A stretch of DNA of 64,000 bases from Salmonella enterica subsp. houtenae serovar Houten (GTDB lineage Bacteria > Pseudomonadota > Gammaproteobacteria > Enterobacterales > Enterobacteriaceae): contig LS483478.1 of assembly GCA_900478215.1 (NCBI GenBank), positions 2,542,001-2,606,000 of the forward strand, read 5' to 3'. The position numbers and the translations under genes are program-made. Below the pieces are notes generated by a model. The model did not search any database, had not been told where the DNA came from, and saw only the letters and a program-made list of their open reading frames with translations. Below, in pieces: positions 36,492 through 44,357 of this stretch. The first letter of the stretch is position 1. Each line of letters begins with the position of its first letter.

Positions 36492-37376
36492 ATGATTGAT
36501 AAAATTTTTGCACTTCCGGTAATCGAACAAATTACCCCTGTTCTCTCCCGTCGTCAGCTTGATGAGCTTGAGGTTCTTGTTGTCGATCACCCGCAGGTTA
36601 AAGCCTCTTTTGCATTACAGGGCGCGCACCTTCTCTCCTGGAACCCCGTCGGCGAGGAAGAGGTATTGTGGCTCAGTAATAATACGCCTTTCAAAACCGG
36701 CGTGGCACTACGCGGCGGCGTACCGATCTGCTGGCCCTGGTTTGGACCTGCGGCTCAACAAGGTCTGCCGTCACACGGCTTTGCGCGTAATCTGCCGTGG
36801 GCGCTAAAAGCGCATAATGAAGATGATAATGGCGTAATGCTAACATTTGAGCTGCAAAGCAGTGAGGCCACCCGGAAATACTGGCCGCACGACTTCACGC
36901 TGCTGGCACGTTTTAAAGTGGGCAAAACCTGTGAAATTGAACTGGAAGCGCATGGCGAGTTTGCCACCACATCCGCTCTCCACAGCTATTTTAACGTTGG
37001 CGACATCACCAGCGTTCAGGTCAGCGGACTCGGCGATCGGTTTATTGATAAAGTTAACGACGCCAAAGAAGGTGTCCTGACCGACGGTGTGCAAACCTTT
37101 CCGGACCGTACCGATCGCGTTTACCTCAATCCTGAAGCATGTAGCGTAATCCACGATGCGACACTAAACCGCACGATTGATGTGGTTCACCACCATCATC
37201 TTAACGTTGTAGGCTGGAACCCTGGCCCGGCGTTGTCCGTCAGCATGGGCGACATGCCGGATGACGGCTATAAAACATTTGTGTGCGTTGAAACGGCTTA
37301 CGCTACTACGCCGCAACAAGCCACAGAAGAAAAACCCTCTCGTCTGGCGCAGACTATCTGCATCGCTAAACGCTAA
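36492..37376 (+). CDS. yeaD: Glucose-6-phosphate 1-epimerase YeaD
   Basis: 294 residues of the aldose-1-epimerase-like beta-sandwich fold, hexose-6-phosphate mutarotase. Conserved blocks include LQGAHLLSWNPVG, RGGVPICWPWFG and the catalytic Glu and His in VGWNPGPA and SALHSYFNVGD. It starts 72 bases after gapA, beyond the terminator. A REP element follows. Confidence 0.94.
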   Translation: MIDKIFALPVIEQITPVLSRRQLDELEVLVVDHPQVKASFALQGAHLLSWNPVGEEEVLWLSNNTPFKTGVALRGGVPICWPWFGPAAQQGLPSHGFARNLPWALKAHNEDDNGVMLTFELQSSEATRKYWPHDFTLLARFKVGKTCEIELEAHGEFATTSALHSYFNVGDITSVQVSGLGDRFIDKVNDAKEGVLTDGVQTFPDRTDRVYLNPEACSVIHDATLNRTIDVVHHHHLNVVGWNPGPALSVSMGDMPDDGYKTFVCVETAYATTPQQATEEKPSRLAQTICIAKR

Positions 37377-37384
37377 AATTGCTT

Positions 37385-37418
37385 GCCGGATGGCGATGCT
37401 TACGCATTTTATCCGGCA
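37385..37418. repeat. REP element downstream of yeaD
   Basis: GCCGGATGGCGATGC, TTACGCA and TTTTATCCGGC form a canonical REP unit of about 34 bases. It abuts the stop codon of the yeaE relic. Confidence 0.82.
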
Positions 37419-37638
37419 TCACACTATATCCAACGCAGTTTCTCCTTTTGGGGCAGCCCAGGCGTTATCCGGTAAGGTCAGTTTCTCTGCTGACAAGGCT
37501 ATCTCAAGCGCCGCCGTGACGTTACGCCCCTGCGCAGCCTTATCTACCATCGGATGCATTACGCAACTGGCCTGTCTGCATAAGCGGACTATAGGCTATC
37601 ACCTCCTCCGCACCGCCGTCGGCATACATTTCTATGTC
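37419..37638 (-). pseudogene. yeaE: Deleted remnant of yeaE (aldo-keto reductase / methylglyoxal reductase)
   Basis: On the minus strand the gap between yeaD and the radical-SAM gene still encodes pieces of E. coli YeaE in the right order. First DIEMYADGGAEEV (YeaE DTAEMYADGGAEKV) joins directly to VIAYSPLMQTGQLRNAS (YeaE VMAYSPLAQAGRLRNG), then a stop. A shifted frame gives MVDKAAQGRNVTAA, then LEIALSAEKLTLPDNAWAAP and KGETALDIV (YeaE ends AYPAPKGKTALDMV). The N-terminus, the middle and a third block are deleted, leaving about 70 of 284 codons. yeaE lies next to yeaD in E. coli, so this is the old locus. The comparison is by eye. Confidence 0.85.
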
Positions 37639-37717
37639 ATACGACGGTAAAACGCTACAGAATGCTTATATCCTACATCGAACCGCGCAAGGGGCGGGCT
37701 TGAGTCTGCTTTTCTTA

Positions 37718-38914
37718 TCACTGACGAACGTCATCCGCAATCATGTCGACGACGCGGGTAATATGCGCTGCGGGTCGATGATTCAATAGTAATTGACGCA
37801 TCACATTCATATAGGGCGTCACGTGTTGAAAGAACTTCTGATACCCTTTACAGAGATAATTTTGCCGTTCGCCGCCATCCATACCAACCCGGTGTTTCGG
37901 ACAGCCGCCGTGACAGGCAAAGCGCCACGCACAATTCTGGCAGCGTGAGGAAAGCTTTGCTTTAGCCGCGCCAAACTGCTGCTGAAAAGGAGAGGCCGCC
38001 ATTTCCTCTAAAGAGTGTTGCCGTAGATTGCCCAGTTTATAGGCGGGAAAAACAAAATGGTCGCAGCTAAACACGTCGCCATTCTGCTCCACCAGCAAAC
38101 TCTGCCCGCAGGTCGGCTGCATTGTGCAAAGCGTGGCGGGTTCCCCCATCCAGACGCCAAGTAAGTTGTCAAAAAGCTGTACGAATATGCGTCCGACATC
38201 GTGACGTATCCATTGATCAAAAACATCGCACATAAATGTGCCCCACCCTTCAGGCGTGACGGAAAAGGGCATCATAGAAGGCGAATCATTGTCGCAAGAT
38301 AACGTCAAAGAACGCTCCGCTTTTTGCGTAAGCGGCTCAACGATGGGAATAAATTGCAGATGCTTGCTTTCCAACTCCTGCGTTAAAAAACGATAAATTG
38401 CGTTGCCATGAGGACATGACGCATCATTCACGACAGTGAGCGTATTGAACTCGACATCATTTGCCTGCAGAAGCCGGATAGCATTAACGACCCGGGAAAA
38501 GGATGCCCGTCCTGACGGGGTTTTCCGGTAATGATCATGAATGACTTGCGGCCCATCAATCGATATACCAATCAGGAACTGGTGCTGCGCAAAGAAGGCC
38601 GCCCACTCTTCATTGATTATGACGCCATTGGTTTGCAGACTGTTGTAGATAGTTTTGCCGTTGGCATAGCGTTGCTGCAAGCGCGCCACTTTTTGGTAAA
38701 AAGAGAGACCGCATAGCGTCGGCTCTCCCCCCTGCCAACAAAACGAAACTTCTGAAGATGGCGTATCATCAATTACCCGACGGATATACATCTCCAGCAC
38801 ATCATCAGACATGACGCGTTGCCCCCGGGGTTTATCAAGATAAAAACAGTATTTGCAGGATAAATTACACAGACTGCCGCTGGGCTTGGCTACTGTGTTG
38901 AATACTATGCTCAT
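37718..38914 (-). CDS. Radical-SAM anaerobic sulfatase-maturating enzyme homologue (anSME/SPASM)
   Basis: 398 residues. The radical-SAM motif CxxxCxxC is at Cys16, Cys20, Cys23 (CNLSCKYC). A SPASM-type C-terminal region holds further cysteines (CTMQPTCGQ, CDHF, CQNCAWRFACHGGCPKH, CKGY) for auxiliary Fe-S clusters. Family enzymes convert Cys or Ser to formylglycine in sulfatases, using SAM. No sulfatase gene is visible in the window, so its substrate must be elsewhere. Family and fold are clear; the exact substrate is inferred. It is transcribed alone. Confidence 0.85.
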   Translation of the reverse strand: MSIVFNTVAKPSGSLCNLSCKYCFYLDKPRGQRVMSDDVLEMYIRRVIDDTPSSEVSFCWQGGEPTLCGLSFYQKVARLQQRYANGKTIYNSLQTNGVIINEEWAAFFAQHQFLIGISIDGPQVIHDHYRKTPSGRASFSRVVNAIRLLQANDVEFNTLTVVNDASCPHGNAIYRFLTQELESKHLQFIPIVEPLTQKAERSLTLSCDNDSPSMMPFSVTPEGWGTFMCDVFDQWIRHDVGRIFVQLFDNLLGVWMGEPATLCTMQPTCGQSLLVEQNGDVFSCDHFVFPAYKLGNLRQHSLEEMAASPFQQQFGAAKAKLSSRCQNCAWRFACHGGCPKHRVGMDGGERQNYLCKGYQKFFQHVTPYMNVMRQLLLNHRPAAHITRVVDMIADDVRQ

Positions 38915-38996
38915 TCGTCTTACTCGCTGTGAAGAATGGGTATAGCATAAGCGTGACGTGATAGGGCGATAGCAGCCAGCATTGCAACAATTACTA

Positions 38997-39011
38997 CGCT
39001 AATTGTTAGCG
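38997..39011. repeat. Inverted repeat upstream of the radical-SAM gene
   Basis: CGCTAA-TTG-TTAGCG is a perfect 6-3-6 dyad about 85 bases upstream of the radical-SAM start, with extra ACAA/TTGT flanks at about 38986 and 39015. It could be an operator for that gene; this is inference. Confidence 0.4.
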
Positions 39012-39152
39012 CAGTTGTAATCACCTGGATTTTTCATATAAAAGGCTAGTTTTTTAAATGGATGTAACAAAGCATGAACCACGTAAGGCTGCGCCATACC
39101 CGGTCAACAGCGTATTTATGCAAGCCGCAATGTTCGCGTATCAGTCAGCACA

Positions 39153-39174
39153 AAGCCTGCATAACGCAGGCCTT
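39153..39174 (-). terminator. Hairpin, likely terminator of mipA
   Basis: AAGCCTGC at 39153 pairs with GCAGGCCTT at 39166-39174; on the minus strand it ends in a short TTTG tract, 30 bases after the mipA stop. Confidence 0.5.
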
Positions 39175-39203
39175 GTCATGGTTTTTCCGGCAAATACAAT
39201 CCA

Positions 39204-39950
39204 TCAGAATCGATAAGTTACGCCAGTAGAAAGGATACCGGTCCAGGATTTATCCACCATCGGGCTATCGGTAATTTCATCCGACAGGCGGGTGTAGCGC
39301 GCAGTACCGTATACGCTCCAGTTGCCCGCGAAATTATAGTTAGCGCTAAGCTCAAGATACGGGTTCCAGCTATCATTCGGATTATAGCCGCGCAGGCCGC
39401 TACGCGAGGACTCTTTGCGTGATACGCCGTAATAGTAGTCGTTCTGGTTTTCGCTATTCCATTCTACCCCGATACCTGGCGTTAAGGTCAGCCCGCCATT
39501 GGTATACCGATACAGCCAGGCCAGATCCCAGACAATACCGTTACTGTTATCCAACGTATCCCCTGCCAGTGAGGTACGCAGGAATCCATATTGGGTGTGA
39601 TGCGCGTAAGAGACGCCCGCCATCATAGTACTTTTACGCCTGTCCAGACGACGCAGTTGATGGTCGTCGCTGTCGCCCGGTTTGAAGTACATCGGGGACC
39701 AGTACGCCATGATTGACAGTTTATCGGTATTGTCATTCCACAAGTAGTACCCACCGCCCAGACCTCGGAACCAGAAGTTTTCGCTTTCATAAGCGATGAC
39801 CGGTATCGGATAAACATCGCTATCGTAATCTTTATAAGGGTGTTCAACCACACCAACGCCTGCGCCCAGCGTCAGGTTGCTTTCAGCGTGCGCGACGCTA
39901 GCGGATGTTGCGATAAGCACGCCAAGAGCCAGAAGTTTAAGTTTGGTCAC
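39204..39950 (-). CDS. mipA: MltA-interacting outer-membrane protein MipA
   Basis: 248 residues starting at GTG. A signal peptide (about 22 residues ending SVAHA) is followed by beta-barrel strands and a C-terminal aromatic (VTYRF), typical of outer-membrane proteins. In E. coli MipA scaffolds the murein hydrolase MltA with PBP1B. The alternative in-frame Met at 40028 would put an untypical segment before the signal peptide; GTG 39950 follows AAGGAATTATGGATT and gives the E. coli length. Confidence 0.94.
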   Translation of the reverse strand: MTKLKLLALGVLIATSASVAHAESNLTLGAGVGVVEHPYKDYDSDVYPIPVIAYESENFWFRGLGGGYYLWNDNTDKLSIMAYWSPMYFKPGDSDDHQLRRLDRRKSTMMAGVSYAHHTQYGFLRTSLAGDTLDNSNGIVWDLAWLYRYTNGGLTLTPGIGVEWNSENQNDYYYGVSRKESSRSGLRGYNPNDSWNPYLELSANYNFAGNWSVYGTARYTRLSDEITDSPMVDKSWTGILSTGVTYRF

Positions 39951-40373
39951 AATCCATAATTCCTTATTCAAATGTTCTGCGGCAAAAGTGTAACCGCCAA
40001 TACGTATAAGCCCAACTATTTTACACAATGTAACTGTTTAATATCACCATCACCGATTATTTTCAGATGATCGGTTGATGATCGTTATGTGACTGGAGAC
40101 ACTTTTTCTGGCATTTACCGGGCTTTTCCACCGGATGAGTTATTGATATGTCATCGAAATCCACTGGCGCGTACAGGCAAGTTTTGCAAATGCCATCTAC
40201 GCTTAATGTTAAGAAGGTGTATCACCGGGCACGTTGATCTTCTGACCCATAAAACGGCATGAGAGTTGCTTTTTCCTTAGCAGAGACGGCGTTCAGTCTA
40301 CCTCTTCCGGGAGCCTCTATTATTCATATGAACGGCTCTTAACATGTGCGAAAAAACGAAAGGATGGCATATC
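39951..40373. other. mipA-yeaG divergent region
   Basis: 423 bases with no gene I can support. It must hold both promoters; yeaGH is known to respond to nitrogen limitation and RpoS in E. coli, but I could not find a good sigma-54 -24/-12 element by eye. An imperfect hairpin ACCGATTA...TGATCGGT lies at about 40051-40076. Confidence 0.5.
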
Positions 40374-42308
40374 ATGAATATATTCGATCACTATCGCCAG
40401 CGTTACGAAGCTGCCAAGGACGAAGAGTTCACACTGCAGGATTTTCTTACCATTTGTCGGCAAGATCGCAGTGCTTATGCCAACGCGGCAGAGCGGCTAT
40501 TAATGGCTATTGGCGAGCCTAATATGGTCGACACTGCCCAGGACCCCCGACTTTCCCGACTCTTCTCCAACCGGGTTATTGCTCGCTATCCTGCGTTTGA
40601 AGAGTTTTACGGCATGGAAGACGCGATTGAACAGATTGTCTCTTATCTGAAACATGCGGCGCAAGGGCTGGAAGAGAAGAAGCAAATTCTCTATTTGCTG
40701 GGACCTGTGGGGGGTGGCAAATCATCGCTCGCTGAACGGCTGAAATCGCTAATGCAGCACGTGCCAATTTATGTTTTAAGCGCCAACGGCGAGCGTAGCC
40801 CGGTCAACGATCATCCGTTATGCCTGTTTAATCCGCAGGAAGATGCGCAGATTCTGGAAAAAGAGTACGGTATTCCGCGCCGCTATCTCGGTACGATTAT
40901 GTCCCCGTGGGCGGCCAAACGCCTGCATGAGTTTGGCGGCGATATTACTAAATTCCGCGTGGTGAAAGTCTGGCCCTCCATTCTGGAACAGATCGCCATC
41001 GCCAAAACGGAACCCGGCGATGAAAACAACCAGGATATTTCGGCGCTGGTCGGCAAGGTGGATATTCGTAAACTCGAACACCACGCCCAGAACGATCCGG
41101 ATGCGTATGGTTACTCTGGCGCGCTGTGCCGCGCTAACCAAGGGATCATGGAGTTCGTCGAGATGTTTAAAGCGCCTATTAAGGTGCTGCACCCATTACT
41201 GACCGCAACCCAGGAAGGTAACTACAATGGCACGGAAGGTATTTCCGCCCTGCCTTTTAATGGCATCATCCTTGCCCACTCAAACGAATCTGAATGGGTG
41301 ACGTTCCGTAACAATAAAAATAACGAAGCGTTCCTCGACCGTGTCTATATCGTGAAGGTGCCTTATTGCCTGCGAATCTCCGAAGAGATCAAAATCTACG
41401 AGAAACTACTTAATCATAGCGAGCTGACTCATGCGCCCTGCGCGCCGGGCACGTTGGAAACGCTTTCGCGTTTCTCGATTCTTTCTCGCCTGAAAGAGCC
41501 GGAAAATTCCAGCATTTACTCGAAAATGCGCGTTTATGACGGTGAAAGCTTGAAAGATACCGACCCAAAAGCCAAATCGTACCAGGAGTATCGCGACTAC
41601 GCGGGCGTGGACGAAGGGATGAACGGTCTCTCCACCCGATTCGCATTTAAGATCCTCTCCCGCGTATTCAACTTCGACCATGCGGAAGTGGCGGCGAATC
41701 CGGTACATCTGTTCTACGTTCTGGAACAACAAATCGAGCGTGAGCAGTTCCCGCAGGAGCAAGCTGAGCGTTACCTGGAGTTCCTGAAAGGCTACCTGAT
41801 CCCGAAATACGCCGAATTTATCGGCAAGGAGATCCAGACGGCCTATCTCGAATCTTACTCGGAGTACGGACAGAACATTTTTGATCGTTACGTGACTTAT
41901 GCGGATTTCTGGATTCAGGATCAGGAGTATCGCGACCCGGATACCGGCCAACTGTTCGATCGCGAGTCGCTGAATGCCGAACTGGAAAAAATTGAAAAAC
42001 CAGCGGGTATCAGTAACCCGAAAGATTTCCGTAATGAGATAGTCAACTTTGTCCTGCGCGCCAGAGCCAACAATAGCGGCCGTAATCCAAACTGGACCAG
42101 TTACGAGAAGCTGCGCACGGTGATTGAGAAAAAAATGTTCTCTAATACCGAAGAGCTGTTGCCGGTCATTTCCTTTAACGCCAAAACGTCGACTGACGAG
42201 CAGAAAAAGCACGACGACTTTGTCGATCGGATGATGGAGAAAGGGTATACCCGTAAGCAGGTTCGTTTGCTGTGCGAATGGTACCTGCGCGTGCGTAAAT
42301 CGTCATGA
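40374..42308 (+). CDS. yeaG: PrkA-family protein kinase YeaG
   Basis: 644 residues, AAA+-like Ser protein kinase of the PrkA family. Walker A GPVGGGKSS begins at about residue 110; the C-terminal half is the kinase-like domain. Induced with yeaH under nitrogen starvation and stationary phase in E. coli. ATG 40374 (MNIFDHYRQRYE) follows AAAGGATGG and matches E. coli exactly in length. An operon with yeaH is likely although a REP element lies between. Confidence 0.95.
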   Translation: MNIFDHYRQRYEAAKDEEFTLQDFLTICRQDRSAYANAAERLLMAIGEPNMVDTAQDPRLSRLFSNRVIARYPAFEEFYGMEDAIEQIVSYLKHAAQGLEEKKQILYLLGPVGGGKSSLAERLKSLMQHVPIYVLSANGERSPVNDHPLCLFNPQEDAQILEKEYGIPRRYLGTIMSPWAAKRLHEFGGDITKFRVVKVWPSILEQIAIAKTEPGDENNQDISALVGKVDIRKLEHHAQNDPDAYGYSGALCRANQGIMEFVEMFKAPIKVLHPLLTATQEGNYNGTEGISALPFNGIILAHSNESEWVTFRNNKNNEAFLDRVYIVKVPYCLRISEEIKIYEKLLNHSELTHAPCAPGTLETLSRFSILSRLKEPENSSIYSKMRVYDGESLKDTDPKAKSYQEYRDYAGVDEGMNGLSTRFAFKILSRVFNFDHAEVAANPVHLFYVLEQQIEREQFPQEQAERYLEFLKGYLIPKYAEFIGKEIQTAYLESYSEYGQNIFDRYVTYADFWIQDQEYRDPDTGQLFDRESLNAELEKIEKPAGISNPKDFRNEIVNFVLRARANNSGRNPNWTSYEKLRTVIEKKMFSNTEELLPVISFNAKTSTDEQKKHDDFVDRMMEKGYTRKQVRLLCEWYLRVRKSS

Positions 42309-42313
42309 TGTTA

Positions 42314-42347
42314 ATGCCCGGTGGCGCTTGCGCTTACCGGGCCTACA
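42314..42347. repeat. REP element between yeaG and yeaH
   Basis: GCCCGGTGGCGC, TTGCGC and TTACCGGGCCTAC form a canonical REP unit within the 122-base gap of the yeaGH operon. It could set a difference in message stability between the two genes. Confidence 0.8.
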
Positions 42348-42430
42348 AAGTAATGTTCTGTAGACTGGCTAAGCGTCAGCGCTATCCGGCACTGACAGAA
42401 TAGGCGCACAGTTGGCAGTACGGGGGGCGT

Positions 42431-43717
42431 ATGACCTGGTTCATAGACCGACGTCTTAACGGCAAAAATAAAAGCACGGTGAATCGCCAGCGCTTTTTGC
42501 GCCGTTATAAAGCACAAATTAAGCAGTCGATTTCCGAAGCGATTAATAAACGCTCAGTGACCGATGTCGACAGCGGAGAGTCCGTCTCTATTCCAACCGA
42601 TGATATTAGCGAACCGATGTTTCATCAGGGGCGCGGCGGTCTGCGCCATCGCGTCCATCCGGGTAACGATCACTTTATCCAGAATGATCGCATTGAGCGT
42701 CCGCAAGGCAGTGGCGGCGGCGGTTCCGGCAGCGGTCAAGGTCAGGCCAGCCAGGACGGCGAAGGCCAGGATGAGTTTGTTTTTCAGATTTCAAAAGATG
42801 AGTATCTGGATCTGCTCTTTGAAGATTTAGCGCTGCCTAATCTGAAAAAAAACCAGCATCGCCAGCTTAACGAGTATAAAACTCACCGCGCCGGCTTCAC
42901 CTCAAACGGCGTGCCGGCCAATATCAGCGTGGTACGTTCGCTACAAAACTCTCTGGCGCGCCGTACAGCAATGACGGCAGGAAAACGCCGCGAACTGCAC
43001 GCGCTGGAAACGGAACTGGAGACCATCAGCAACAGCGAACCAGCGCAACTGCTTGAAGAGGAGCGGTTACGCCGGGAGATTGCCGAACTGCGGGCTAAAA
43101 TCGAGCGAGTGCCGTTTATCGACACCTTTGATTTACGCTATAAAAATTATGAAAAACGGCCTGAACCCTCCAGCCAGGCGGTGATGTTCTGTCTGATGGA
43201 CGTCTCGGGCTCGATGGATCAGGCAACCAAAGATATGGCCAAACGTTTTTACATTCTGCTGTATCTGTTTTTGAGCCGAACGTATAAGAACGTCGAAGTG
43301 GTTTATATCCGCCACCATACCCAGGCGAAGGAGGTGGACGAACATGAGTTCTTTTATTCGCAAGAGACCGGGGGGACGATTGTCTCCAGCGCGCTTAAGC
43401 TCATGGATGAAGTGGTAAAAGAGCGCTACGACCCCGGACAGTGGAACATCTATGCGGCGCAAGCGTCAGACGGTGATAACTGGGCCGACGATTCACCGCT
43501 GTGTCATGAGATTCTGGCGAAAAAACTGCTGCCGGTAGTGCGCTATTACAGCTATATCGAGATTACCCGCCGCGCCCACCAGACCCTATGGCGCGAGTAT
43601 GAACATCTGCAGGCGACGTTCGATAACTTCGCCATGCAGCATATTCGCGATCAGGACGATATTTATCCGGTATTCCGCGAGTTGTTTCAGAAACAGAGCG
43701 CCAGTCAAAGTGCATAA
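42431..43717 (+). CDS. yeaH: YeaH/YhbH family VWA-like protein
   Basis: 428 residues. The N-terminal part is basic and low-complexity with a Gly/Ser linker near residues 96-105. The C-terminal von Willebrand A-like domain carries the metal-site DxSxS in CLMDVSGSMDQ. It works with the kinase YeaG; in the family the two genes are consistently paired. The start lies 122 bases after yeaG, and the terminator that follows closes the operon. Confidence 0.94.
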   Translation: MTWFIDRRLNGKNKSTVNRQRFLRRYKAQIKQSISEAINKRSVTDVDSGESVSIPTDDISEPMFHQGRGGLRHRVHPGNDHFIQNDRIERPQGSGGGGSGSGQGQASQDGEGQDEFVFQISKDEYLDLLFEDLALPNLKKNQHRQLNEYKTHRAGFTSNGVPANISVVRSLQNSLARRTAMTAGKRRELHALETELETISNSEPAQLLEEERLRREIAELRAKIERVPFIDTFDLRYKNYEKRPEPSSQAVMFCLMDVSGSMDQATKDMAKRFYILLYLFLSRTYKNVEVVYIRHHTQAKEVDEHEFFYSQETGGTIVSSALKLMDEVVKERYDPGQWNIYAAQASDGDNWADDSPLCHEILAKKLLPVVRYYSYIEITRRAHQTLWREYEHLQATFDNFAMQHIRDQDDIYPVFRELFQKQSASQSA

Positions 43718-43721
43718 CCAT

Positions 43722-43753
43722 AAATCAGCCCGTAATGCGTCACGGGCTGATTT
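43722..43753 (+). terminator. Terminator of yeaGH
   Basis: Stem AAATCAGCCCGT/ACGGGCTGATTT (43722-43733 with 43742-43753), five bases after the yeaH stop. Confidence 0.85.
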
Positions 43754-43866
43754 ATCACTAACAAGGCGATTATACAGACTGCCACTACAATAGCCGTAAA
43801 CCTGTATATCTCCTGACTGGATCTACCTTACATTCGCCTACTTACCACTGAAACCCTATGGATCTA

Positions 43867-44064
43867 TTAATGCCAGCAGAACTCTCCAAGGGGTGGCGGG
43901 AATTGTAGCTCACCGGGTTTTTGCAGCTTACAAAAAAGCCATGGACCCGAAAAATCAAAATCCCACGGGCCACCACTACCCGACGATGCCATAGCTGACG
44001 ACGTAAAACCCGCGGTCAGTAATGCAAAAAGCAACATTGCTGCCATTTGTTTAAATCGTTTCAT
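43867..44064 (-). CDS. Small exported protein, unrecognised
   Basis: 65 residues starting at an ATG with a very good Shine-Dalgarno (GGAGGCGCTATG). The first 27 residues are a typical Sec signal peptide (basic KRFKQ, hydrophobic MLLFALLTAGF, SAMA cleavage). The mature 38 residues are rich in Gly, Pro, Phe and Trp with two cysteines (WLFCKLQ and EFCWH). No family was recognised. It stands alone between yeaH and dgcJ, where E. coli has cdgI. Confidence 0.7.
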   Translation of the reverse strand: MKRFKQMAAMLLFALLTAGFTSSAMASSGSGGPWDFDFSGPWLFCKLQKPGELQFPPPLGEFCWH

Positions 44065-44357
44065 AGCGCCTCCGAACGGAAGTACATTATTATCCTTACC
44101 ACTTCACACTCCTTTCACGTAATAATAAAGGCTATTTTATTTTCGTGAGTGTTAAATCGATGCCATTAATTAACAATTTACTTTTTGCGACAATAGTCAC
44201 GACTGAAAATATCAACATCACATATTATTGAATTTATTAAATCGAGAATGATTTTTATTCCATAACATCAACACGTTTTATTTTTAAACAGTCTATTAGA
44301 GGAATTCTCATCACTATGGTAAACTGACGCATCCGACTTTCAGGGCTGTAGTTCATC

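Noticed and set aside
40100..40373. Sigma-54 promoter for yeaG
   Set aside because: GGGCACGTTGATC was considered as a -24 element, but no GC at -12 with correct spacing.
41406..42212. Open frame antisense to yeaG
   Set aside because: Shadow frame of the conserved kinase gene.
43718..44357. Remnant of cdgI (yeaI) between yeaH and dgcJ
   Set aside because: No translated block resembling it was seen.
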